In this document: in pieces, positions 14,132 to 20,896 of the stretch | Numbering within the stretch: the stretch's first letter is position 1 | How the letters are laid out: each line of letters starts with the position of its first letter | From: JBKPNX01 sp046732855 | GTDB taxonomy: Bacteria; Pseudomonadota; Alphaproteobacteria; Geminicoccales; Geminicoccaceae | NCBI GenBank assembly: GCA_046732855.1 | Contig: JBKPNX010000235.1 | Coordinates: forward strand, 1-26,856 | Length of the DNA stretch: 26,856 nt | Direction: 5' to 3' | The notes under the pieces: model-generated | What the model was told of the DNA's origin: nothing | The model's input: only the letters and a program-made list of their open reading frames with translations | The model's database searches: none | Made by a program: the position numbers and the translations under genes

Positions 14132-15010
14132 GTGAGCCGGTCCGAAGAGCGCTGGCTGATCGTCCTGTTCCTGCTGCCGACCACGGCGTTCATGGTGCTG
14201 CTGTTGTGGGTGCCGTTCCTCCAGGGCATCTGGATGAGCCTGCACCAGTGGCCGTTCATGGGCCAGCCACGCTGGAAGGGCCTGCAGAACTACGCCGACT
14301 TCGTGCATGCCGAATATTTCTGGACCGCGATCCGGGCGACCCTGATCTATTCCCTCTCGACCCTGTTCCAGCTGATCGTGGCGCTGGCCGCCGCGCTCGC
14401 GCTGAAGCAGAAGTTCGTCAAGTTCAAGCCGCTGTGGCGCGGCATCATGATCATCTCCTACGCGATGCCGCCGGTCGTGGTCGGCGCGATCTGGCTGTTC
14501 CTGCTCGACCCGAGCCTCGGCATGATCACCCACTATCTGCTCGCGTTCGGCATCATCGATCAGCCGATCTACTGGTTCTCCGAGAACTCGTGGGCCAAGT
14601 GGATGATCACGCTGGTCGCGAGCTGGACGTTCTGGCCGTTCATGTTCCTGATCATCCTGTCGTCGCTGCAGTCGATCCCCGAATCGCACTACGAGCTGGC
14701 CGAGATCTACGGCGCGAACCTGTGGCAGCGGTTCGTCACCGTGACCTGGCCGAACATTCAAGGCGCGATCCTGGTCGTGGTGATCCTGCGGCTCGCCTTC
14801 AATCTCGCCAAGATTGACCAGCCGTTCACCTTGACCGGCGGCGGCCCGGGCTACGAGACCAGCGTGCTCTCGATCCTGATGTACCGCTTCGCGTTCATGT
14901 CCGGCGATTTCGGCATGGCGTTCACGGTCGGCATGTTCCTGGTCGCGATCACCGCGCTCCTGATCCTGCCGTTCGCTTGGCTGTTCCAGCGCCAGTTCCG
15001 GACGGCATGA
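14132..15010 (+). CDS. ABC sugar-type transporter permease, MalF/UgpA-like
   Basis: Inner-membrane permease of a binding-protein-dependent importer. With GTG 14132 (GGAGG at 14120-14124, 7 bases upstream) it has 292 residues, the normal length for this family. The first membrane helix LIVLFLLPTTAFMVLLLWVPF follows a short polar start, and about six helices can be seen. The ATPase-docking EAA loop reads ELAEIYGANLWQRFVTVTWP, a good match to E-A---G------I-P. The TGGGPG motif typical of MalF-type subunits is present. An alternative start at ATG 13976 also has a good Shine-Dalgarno and would add 52 Arg/Ser-rich residues. The gene forms an operon with the next two, 10 and 7 bp apart. No gene for a periplasmic binding protein is beside it, so the substrate cannot be guessed. 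Confidence 0.9.
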   Translation: MSRSEERWLIVLFLLPTTAFMVLLLWVPFLQGIWMSLHQWPFMGQPRWKGLQNYADFVHAEYFWTAIRATLIYSLSTLFQLIVALAAALALKQKFVKFKPLWRGIMIISYAMPPVVVGAIWLFLLDPSLGMITHYLLAFGIIDQPIYWFSENSWAKWMITLVASWTFWPFMFLIILSSLQSIPESHYELAEIYGANLWQRFVTVTWPNIQGAILVVVILRLAFNLAKIDQPFTLTGGGPGYETSVLSILMYRFAFMSGDFGMAFTVGMFLVAITALLILPFAWLFQRQFRTA

Positions 15011-15020
15011 GCACGGCGCG

Positions 15021-15851
15021 ATGGCGGACAACCGCGCGACCCTGACCCAGAAGGTCCTGACCTACGGCGCGCTCGCGCTCGTGCTCGCGTTGATTCTGAT
15101 CCCCTACGTCTATGTCATCGTCACCGCGTTCAAGCCGCCGGACGAGGTCTACGACACGACCTGGCTGCCGCGCGCGATCAGCGTCGAGGCCTGGCGCGAC
15201 GTGTTCGTCTTCAACCACTTCCACCTCTACCTGCTCAACAGCCTGATCGCCGGCATCGGCTCGGCGCTGCTCGCCGTCGCGATCTCGCTGCCCGGCGCCT
15301 ACATCTTCGCGCGCAAGGAATTCCCGTTGCGCGAGCCCTTCTTCTACATGATCGTCGGCACGCTGATCTTTCCGTTCATCCTCTTGGTCGTGCCGATAAC
15401 GATCACCTGGATCAAGATCGGCCTGTTCGACACGTTCCTCGGCTTGTGGCTCGCCTTCCAGATCTTCGCGGTGCCCTATTCCATGTGGATTCTGCGCGGC
15501 TACTTTGCCCAGCTGCCACGCTATCTGGAAGAGGCGGCGATGGTCTACGGCTGCACCCAGTTCCAGGCTTTCTACCGGGTCATGCTGCCGCTCGCGAAGC
15601 CGGTCATCGTCTCGGTCCTGTTCCTCGCGTTCCTCCAGGGCTGGAGCGACTTCCTGTTCTCCAACATGCTGACCACGGGCGACGGCCCGCGCACCGCCTC
15701 GGTCGCGATCTACGTGGCGACCGCCGGCGGCGAGCGCATCGAGTGGGAGCTGCTGATGGTGATGACCCTGATCACCGGGATCCCGCCGGTGATCCTTTAC
15801 ATGCTCGCCCAGCGCCATCTGTCGAAGACCTTCGCCGGCGCCGGTCACTAG
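15021..15851 (+). CDS. ABC sugar-type transporter permease, MalG/UgpE-like
   Basis: A 276-residue partner permease. It begins with a short polar tail and a first helix (about 14-34, ALALVLALILIPYVYVIVTA), followed by FKPPDEV, the usual MalG-family segment after helix 1. Helices around YLLNSLIAGIGSALLAVAIS, the FFYMIVGTLIFPFILLVVP block and WILRGYF follow. The EAA loop is EEAAMVYGCTQFQAFYRVML, ending in LPLAKP, which matches the consensus strongly. It starts 10 bases after the first permease ends. With that subunit it should form the heterodimeric channel energised by the ATPase encoded next. Nothing in it identifies the ligand. Confidence 0.92.
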   Translation: MADNRATLTQKVLTYGALALVLALILIPYVYVIVTAFKPPDEVYDTTWLPRAISVEAWRDVFVFNHFHLYLLNSLIAGIGSALLAVAISLPGAYIFARKEFPLREPFFYMIVGTLIFPFILLVVPITITWIKIGLFDTFLGLWLAFQIFAVPYSMWILRGYFAQLPRYLEEAAMVYGCTQFQAFYRVMLPLAKPVIVSVLFLAFLQGWSDFLFSNMLTTGDGPRTASVAIYVATAGGERIEWELLMVMTLITGIPPVILYMLAQRHLSKTFAGAGH

Positions 15852-15858
15852 CGCGGTC

Positions 15859-16956
15859 ATGAGCGCCAGCACTGACGGCCTGCGCGTCCAGCACCTGAGG
15901 AAGACCTTCCGCGGCGGCGCGGTGATCGCGTGCGACGACGTCGATCTGCTGATCGATGCGGGCGAGCTCCTGGTCCTGCTCGGCCCATCGGGCTGCGGCA
16001 AGACCACGACCTTGCGCTGCATCGCCGGCCTCGAGCGCCCCGACAATGCGGATGCGATCTGGGTCAAGGGGCGCAACCTCACGCGCGTCGCGCCCAAGGA
16101 CCGCAACCTCGCGTTCGTGTTCCAGGACACCGCGATGTTCCCGAACCTGTCGGTACGCCGCAACATCTCGTTTGGCCTGGACATGCGTAAATCGCTGAAC
16201 AAGCAGGAGATCGACCGGCGGGTCGAGGACGCGGCGCGCCTGCTGCGGATCGATGGCCTGCTCGACCGTTATCCGCGCGAGCTGTCGGGCGGCCAGGGCC
16301 AGCGGGCGGCGCTCGGGCGCGCGATTGTGATGGAGCCGGACGCGTTCCTCTTGGACGAGCCCCTTGCCGCGCTGGATGCCGCGCTGCGGGTCGAGATGCG
16401 CACCGAGATCAAGCTGATCCAGCGCAAGCTCGCGACGACCATGATCTTCGTCACCCACGACCAGGAGGAGGCGCTGACCGTCGGCGACAAGGTCGCGGTG
16501 ATGAAGGACGGCGTGGTCCAGCAGGTCGATACGCCGCACGACATCTATCACCGGCCGGCGAACCTGTTCGTCGGCACCTTCATCGGCTCGCCGCCGATCA
16601 ACCGGTTCGCCTGCGTGCTGGAGCAGCGCGCCGGCGAGGTGCGCCTGGTCTCGCCGCTTTTGAACGTGCGCGTGCCGGCGCAGCTCGCCGGCCGCCTGGA
16701 CGGCGCGGCGCGCGAGATGACGCTCGGCGTCCGCCCGGAGTTCGTGCGGATCGATCCGGCGGGCGAGCTCGCCGGGCGCGTCGCCCTGATCGAGCTGATG
16801 GGCAGCCGCACGCTGGTGCTGGTCGACTGCGGCGGCCAGGAAGTGCGCGTCCTGATCCAGGGCGATCCCCCGGTGCGCGAAGACGACCGGATCAACCTCT
16901 CGCTTCAGCTCGAGCGCGCCTTCTATTTCGCCCCCGACGGCACGAACCTGCTCTGA
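15859..16956 (+). CDS. ABC importer ATPase, MalK/UgpC-like
   Basis: A 365-residue ATP-binding subunit with all nucleotide motifs: Walker A GPSGCGKTT (42-50), Q-loop VFQDTAMFP, signature LSGGQ (142-146) followed by GQRAALGRAI, Walker B FLLDEP (163-168), the D-loop ALDAALR and switch His200 in VTHDQEEA. The C-terminal third (about 240-365) is the TOBE/OB region of MalK-type ATPases, with PANLFVGTFIGSPPIN and LGVRPEFVRI. The base after LSGGQ is Gly where Arg is usual (LSGGQRQR). It lies 7 bases after the MalG-like gene. Since the binding-protein gene is absent here, this module may share a solute-binding protein encoded elsewhere. Confidence 0.93.
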   Translation: MSASTDGLRVQHLRKTFRGGAVIACDDVDLLIDAGELLVLLGPSGCGKTTTLRCIAGLERPDNADAIWVKGRNLTRVAPKDRNLAFVFQDTAMFPNLSVRRNISFGLDMRKSLNKQEIDRRVEDAARLLRIDGLLDRYPRELSGGQGQRAALGRAIVMEPDAFLLDEPLAALDAALRVEMRTEIKLIQRKLATTMIFVTHDQEEALTVGDKVAVMKDGVVQQVDTPHDIYHRPANLFVGTFIGSPPINRFACVLEQRAGEVRLVSPLLNVRVPAQLAGRLDGAAREMTLGVRPEFVRIDPAGELAGRVALIELMGSRTLVLVDCGGQEVRVLIQGDPPVREDDRINLSLQLERAFYFAPDGTNLL

Positions 16957-17936
16957 GCCTCAGCGGGAGTCCAAGCTCCGGTCAGGCGCCCGCACAGCCC
17001 CCGGTGTACGGCTAACCCGACGTTAACCAACTGTCCTTAACCTCTGGTCTGGATGGTCCATGCGACCCTGGGAATCCCCGCGCCCCCGAACGGGGTGATC
17101 GTCCTTAAGGACGGCGATCTGGTCGTGGCCTTCAAGGGAGCGCTCGCGCCCCGCCAGCGGGGGAGGGGGGCCGTGCCGTGGGCTCTGCGGCCGGGTAGTC
17201 GGGGCGGGCAGGGGAGATAGGGGACGAGGTGCCTTTATCACCCAATCGGAGGGGTGGCCCGAGGCCCCGTGGGGCATTCACCGCCAGGCTCGAATCGCTA
17301 GGTCTTTAGATTCGGCCGATTTCTCGGGCCCGTTCGGTTTCGCTCCCCTGGCTCTGCGGCCTGCAGGACGGCATGTCGGCTCCCTTCTATCTCTATTTAG
17401 GAATCCGAAGGAGACCGGCGCCGGGCCGTGCAGACTGTGCGAACTCGACCGCACCGACCCGTTACAGCCGCTGGTTGGTCGGGCATGTTGTCGACGTCTA
17501 CCCGCTGCGAGATCAACCACCGGGATGAAACCGAGCAGTCTTCGATCAGGCCGAGACGTCAATATCCGAGCCAAGATCGCCAGGCTGCAGCAGGGGGGCG
17601 CACCACCCGTTCTCAACCTTTGTCCGGCGGCCTGACGCTGGGACTGCAGCGCGCAGGATGAGCCATACTGGCGGGCTCCGATTCAGACCCGTCCGCATCG
17701 AAGAGCCACGCGCTCGATTTCGACGCAGGGTGGCCGCGGCATGCTTTGGCTCAGGTTCTGACCAGTCACGACGTGACTCTCGGCAGCCTCTGCTCGCGGC
17801 CGGGTCTTGGCCCGCTTCACGACGCGGTCGACGTGCTGGCAGACGGGCCGCCCTGCCGGTCGTTCGCCCGGATCGGGCGCGCCAAGCTCCGCGCGAGCGC
17901 AGGCGATCCCGAGGCTCTCCTCAAGGACCCGCGCGG
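16957..17936. other. Long gene-poor region with palindromes
   Basis: Nearly 1 kb without a gene I can recognise. A 55-codon frame at 17053-17220 contains VIVLKDGDLVVAFKGAL but lacks a ribosome-binding site and runs into a GC-rich repeat-like stretch (about 17143-17222, with CCCCGCCAGCGGGG) that resembles dispersed intergenic repeats of GC-rich proteobacteria. CGTCCTTAAGGACG at 17100-17113 is a perfect 14-bp palindrome, and CCCCGAACGGGG lies at 17084-17095. Open frames at 17428-17661 and 17278-17616 have no recognisable content and look like chance. The right part leads into a GNAT remnant. Confidence 0.4.
17012..17026 (+). promoter_or_regulatory. CtrA-like site
   Basis: CTAA-CCCGACG-TTAA matches the alphaproteobacterial CtrA consensus TTAA-N7-TTAA with one mismatch; another TTAA follows at 17037. 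It lies 55 bases after the ABC ATPase gene and has no convincing gene downstream, which weakens the case. Confidence 0.25.
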
Positions 17937-18137
17937 GGCCGAGACTATGGCGAGCTGATCCTGGCGCTGGCGCTCGACGAGTGCCGGCGCGCGGGGCTCC
18001 GCCGCGGGCTGCTCACATGTCGGCAGGACAATGTGGCGTCGGCGCGCATCGTCGAGGCAAACGGTGGGCAGCTCGAGAACATGATTGCCGATCCGGCCGG
18101 CCGTCGCCTGTTGCGTCGCTACTGGATTGCGCTGTAA
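17937..18137 (+). pseudogene. GNAT N-acetyltransferase, C-terminal remnant
   Basis: The last 66 residues of this frame read like the end of a GNAT acetyltransferase: GRDYGELILALALDECRRAG is the acetyl-CoA-binding helix region (the usual R/Q-G-x-G/A loop is altered to GRDYG), LTCRQDNVASARIVEANGG is the strand and helix that close the fold, and GRRLLRRYWIAL is the typical tail. Upstream, the same frame turns into arginine-rich sequence with no GNAT content, and no other frame supplies the missing N-terminal half convincingly. The gene therefore appears truncated and decayed, with several rearrangements or frameshifts likely between about 17690 and 17936. No usable start codon or ribosome-binding site precedes the remnant. 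Confidence 0.6.
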
Positions 18138-18149
18138 CACGCTGGCGCG

Positions 18150-18165
18150 CCGCTGCATGCAGCGG
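18150..18165. terminator. Perfect 16-bp palindrome after the GNAT remnant
   Basis: CCGCTGCATGCAGCGG is a perfect palindrome 12 bases after the remnant's stop codon, flanked by GGCGCG on the left and a GCGCC further right. It may be a leftover terminator hairpin or an operator for the downstream exporter. No T-run follows. Confidence 0.35.
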
Positions 18166-18312
18166 GTCGTCGCGCCACGGCGCCTTTGCCCCGGATCAAG
18201 CGCCCATCGGCCCACATCGGACGCATCGAAGGAGACGTGACGCGGTGAAGAACAGCCCGAGCCTCGCGAGCGACAAGTCGCTGGCGGTTTGTGAGACCAG
18301 CCGACCGCAGCG

Positions 18313-18369
18313 ATGGCGATCAGCGAGATCTCGGACCCGGATAATCTGAGGATCATGTCGAAGCCATGA
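18313..18369 (+). other. Possible 18-codon leader ORF overlapping the exporter start
   Basis: ATG 18313 opens an 18-residue frame, MAISEISDPDNLRIMSKP, whose TGA overlaps the ATG of the exporter ATPase as ATGA. Such an arrangement could couple translation, which would be useful because the ATPase itself has only a weak Shine-Dalgarno. There is no strong ribosome-binding site before the leader, so chance is quite possible. Confidence 0.2.
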
Positions 18370-19265
18370 GCGCGCCGGTGATTCTGGCCAGGAGCCTCGA
18401 GAAATCGTACGGCCGGGTCCCTGCCGTCCAGGGCATCGATTTCGAGGTCGCGCCCGCGCGCTGCATCGGCCTGCTCGGCCCAAACGGCGCCGGCAAGACC
18501 ACGGCGATGCGCATGATCATGGGGCTGACCAGGCCGAGCGCCGGCGAGCTCAGCGTATTCGGCATGCCGGTCGCCCAACTGACCCGCCAGCACAGGGCGC
18601 GCATCGGCCTGGTGCCGCAGGAGAACAACCTCGACCCCGACCTGTCGGTGCGCCAGAACCTCGAGGTGTACGGGCGCTATTTCAGCCTGCCATCGGCCCT
18701 GCTCGACGAGCGCATCCCGGAGCTGCTCGACTTCATGCAGCTCGGCGAACGGGTCGACAGCGGCGTCAATCAGCTGTCGGGCGGCATGAAGCGCCGCCTG
18801 GTGCTCGCGCGCGCCCTGATCAGCAGTCCGGAGCTGGTGATTCTCGACGAGCCGACCACCGGGCTCGACCCGCAGGCGCGGGTGATGATCTGGAAGCGGC
18901 TGCTTGATCTCAAGCGGCAGGGGCTGACGCTGCTCTTGACCACCCACTACATGGACGAGGCGCAGCGCCTGTGCGACGAGATCATCGTGATCGATCACGG
19001 CCGCATCCTCGATCGCGGGCGACCGCAGCATCTGATCGATCGCCACGTGAAGGGCCACGTGTTCGAGGTGCAAAAGCCGCTGCCGGCGGGCTTCAGCGAT
19101 GGCCACTGGGAGCAGGAGGACATCGGCGACGCGATCCTGTACTACGTCGAGTCGCCCCGCGCGTTCACCGAAAGCCTGCCGGAGCACGTCGTGTACTGGC
19201 ATCGCCAGGCCAATCTCGAGGACGTGTTTTTGCGCCTGACCGGGCGTCAGCTGCGGGAGAAGTGA
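18366..19265 (+). CDS. ABC exporter ATPase, NodI/DrrA-like
   Basis: A 299-residue ATPase of the NodI/DrrA group, which drives ABC-2 exporters of lipids, polysaccharides or drugs. Walker A GPNGAGKTT is at 38-46, the Q-loop VPQENNLDPDLSV near 83-95, the signature LSGGM with KRRL at 137-145, Walker B and D-loop VILDEPTTGLDP at 158-169, and the H-loop in LLTTHYMDEAQRLCD. The C-terminal 80 residues end with ANLEDVFLRLTGRQLRE, a hallmark of the NodI subgroup. Its stop codon shares a base with the start of the permease gene (TGATG), so the two are translationally coupled. Nodulation is not implied: non-symbiotic alphaproteobacteria carry close relatives. Confidence 0.92.
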   Translation: MSAPVILARSLEKSYGRVPAVQGIDFEVAPARCIGLLGPNGAGKTTAMRMIMGLTRPSAGELSVFGMPVAQLTRQHRARIGLVPQENNLDPDLSVRQNLEVYGRYFSLPSALLDERIPELLDFMQLGERVDSGVNQLSGGMKRRLVLARALISSPELVILDEPTTGLDPQARVMIWKRLLDLKRQGLTLLLTTHYMDEAQRLCDEIIVIDHGRILDRGRPQHLIDRHVKGHVFEVQKPLPAGFSDGHWEQEDIGDAILYYVESPRAFTESLPEHVVYWHRQANLEDVFLRLTGRQLREK

Positions 19266-20047
19266 TGCAAGAAGCCAGCGCGATCGCGCGACACTCGCTG
19301 GCCGTGACCCGGCGCCAGTACCTGGTCTGGCGCAAAGTGATCTGGTCGTCGGTCACCACCAACATCGCCAATCCCCTCCTGTTCCTGTTCGCGTTCGGCT
19401 TCGGTCTCGGCGCGGTGGTCGACCGCATGGCTGGCCTCAGCTATCTCGCGTTCGTGGTGCCCGGCATGATGGCTTATTCCGCGATGTTCGCGGCCAGCTT
19501 CGAGACCACGGTCGGCTCGTTCGCCCGGTTCGACTTCCAAAAGACCTGGGACGCCACGCTCGCGACCCCGGTGACCTTGCTCGAGCTGCTGCTCGGCGAA
19601 GCGTTCTGGGCGACCTGCAAGGCGATGATCTCGGCGGTCTGCGTGCTGATCGTGGGCGTGCTGTGGGGCGGCGTAGGCTCGTCCGGCGGCGCGCTGTTGA
19701 GCCTCCCTGTGATCCTGCTCGGCGGCTTCGCCTTCGCGACCTGCGGCCTGGCCGCCACCGCCTACGCCAAGTCGTGGGAGTTTTTCAGCTATTTCTTCAC
19801 GTTCTGGGTGACGCCGATGTTCATCTTCAGCGGCGTGTTCTTCGGCGTCGACCGGTTTCCGGACTACATCGAGCCGATCGCCTGGATCCTGCCGATGACT
19901 CACCTGATCGAGGTGGTCCGGCCCCTCGTCGCCGGCCAGGACCTCGGCCTGCTCGCGGCGCTCGGCCACCTCGCCTACGTCGCGGCGCTCGCCGGCGTCG
20001 CCTTCATCGTGGCCTACCGCCGCCTGCAGGCGCGCCTGTTCGACTGA
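19265..20047 (+). CDS. ABC-2 type exporter permease, NodJ/DrrB-like
   Basis: A 260-residue ABC-2 membrane subunit with about six hydrophobic segments. The N-terminal RRQYLVWRKVIWSSVTTNIANPLLFLFAFGFGLG stretch (start of helix 1), the LSYLAFVVPGMMAYSAMFAA helix, FQKTWDATLATPVTLLELLLGE and the late block TPMFIFSGVFFGVDRFPD with PMTHLIEVVRPL are all typical of NodJ-type permeases. The start overlaps the ATPase stop by one base. The last 44 bases overlap tail-to-tail with the minus-strand thiE-like gene (20004-20047), so the two transcripts must converge or be antisense to one another. The cargo is unknown; a lipid, lipooligosaccharide or polyketide is typical of the group. Confidence 0.91.
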   Translation: MQEASAIARHSLAVTRRQYLVWRKVIWSSVTTNIANPLLFLFAFGFGLGAVVDRMAGLSYLAFVVPGMMAYSAMFAASFETTVGSFARFDFQKTWDATLATPVTLLELLLGEAFWATCKAMISAVCVLIVGVLWGGVGSSGGALLSLPVILLGGFAFATCGLAATAYAKSWEFFSYFFTFWVTPMFIFSGVFFGVDRFPDYIEPIAWILPMTHLIEVVRPLVAGQDLGLLAALGHLAYVAALAGVAFIVAYRRLQARLFD

Positions 20048-20684
20048 GGGTGCCCAGCCCGGTCGCGTGAACGAGGCGCGCAAGCAGCGCGGCCGGATCG
20101 GCCGCGCGCATCGGGGCACCCATCACCGCGACCGCAGCGGCGCCCGCCGCCAGGCAGGCGCGCACGCCCGCCGGGTCCGCGATGCCACCGAGCGCGATCA
20201 CGGGGATCGGGCTCGCTGCAGCGACCGCCGCAAGGCGCTCGAGGCCGAGCGCCGGACCGTAGCCCGGCTTGCTCGCGCTCGCGAAGATCGGGCTGAGGGT
20301 AATTGCATCCGCGCCGGCCTTGGCCGCGGCCATCGCTTCCTCGATTCCATGGGTCGAGATGCTGACCCAGGCGCCGGGGCGGAGCAGACTGCGCGCGGCG
20401 CTTACGTTGCCGCCCGCCGGCAGATGGACGCCGGCGCAGCCGGCCTGTTCCGCGAGCTGTGGGTCGCCGTGCAGCAGCACGCAGGCTGCGAAGGGCTCGG
20501 CCACGCGCACGATCTCGCGCGCGAGCGTCACCTGCTCGGGTGCTGGGAGGTCCTTCTCGCGCACCGACACCCAGCGACAGCCGCCGTCGAGCGCCGCGGC
20601 AACGACCTCGGCAACCGGTCGGCGCGCCTGCCGGCGATCGGTGATCAAGAGGACCGGCGGCGCGGGCAGCGGCAGCGGCGGCAT
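20004..20684 (-). CDS. thiE: ThiE/TenI family protein (thiamine phosphate synthase or thiazole tautomerase)
   Basis: A 226-residue TIM-barrel protein of the ThiE/TenI superfamily. LLITDR (12-17), VREKDL (41-46), GVHL (85-88), STHGIEEA (110-117), LSPIFAS (130-136), a GLERL helix start and PVIALGGI (161-168) follow the family order. Three motifs depart from canonical ThiE: the glutamine of VQLR-K is Ser40, HLGQ-D is HLPAGG, and T-TK is SASKPG, closer to TenI. It may therefore be a thiazole tautomerase or a diverged thiamine phosphate synthase. ATG 20684 is chosen because it leaves about 11 residues before the first strand; ATG 20711 would add nine. It is the last gene of the thi cluster, separated from thiG by a dispersed repeat. 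Confidence 0.85.
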   Translation of the reverse strand: MPPLPLPAPPVLLITDRRQARRPVAEVVAAALDGGCRWVSVREKDLPAPEQVTLAREIVRVAEPFAACVLLHGDPQLAEQAGCAGVHLPAGGNVSAARSLLRPGAWVSISTHGIEEAMAAAKAGADAITLSPIFASASKPGYGPALGLERLAAVAAASPIPVIALGGIADPAGVRACLAAGAAAVAVMGAPMRAADPAALLARLVHATGLGTLSRTGAPAGGGRPR

Positions 20685-20719
20685 CCAGTACTCACGAAGA
20701 GCACGATCCATGAGCGGTT

Positions 20720-20810
20720 CGTCATTTGCGAGCGCCGGCACGCGCGAAGCAATCCGGCAGGGCGCGACGGCCTGGATCGCCGCGACCCCTACGCGGCCTC
20801 GCGGTGACGG
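20720..20810. repeat. Dispersed palindromic repeat between thiE and thiG
   Basis: CGTCATTTGCGAGCGC at 20720 onward, GAAGCAATCC near 20746-20755, CTGGATCGCCGCG near 20772 and GCGAG/GGTGACG-type sequence near 20800-20807 form the two arms of the well-known mobile palindromic repeat (GTCATTGCGAG...AAGCAATCC and its complement) found in many alphaproteobacterial intergenic regions. The arms are diverged but pair along most of their length. Confidence 0.65.
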
Positions 20811-20868
20811 ATGTGCCGCGCAGTCTTGTGATGACGGAAGTGCTGCGCGCTCTAGCGATGACGAAAGT
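20803..20868 (+). repeat. 27-bp tandem repeat attached to the palindrome
   Basis: Units start at 20803, 20830 and 20857, exactly 27 bp apart: GGTGACGGATGTGCCGCGCA, GATGACGGAAGTGCTGCGCG and a partial GATGACGAAAGT. Each begins with the TGACG core that closes the palindrome, so the tandem repeat may have grown from its end. Confidence 0.6.
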
Positions 20869-20896
20869 ATGGCCCACGAATTTAGGATGCTTCGTA

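Noticed and set aside
17281..17330. Possible tRNA T-loop (GGCTCGAATCG) in the gene-poor region
   Set aside because: No matching acceptor, D or anticodon stems could be found on either strand.
18366..20047. True nodulation nodIJ genes
   Set aside because: No other nod genes nearby, and NodI/NodJ-like exporters are widespread in non-symbiotic bacteria.
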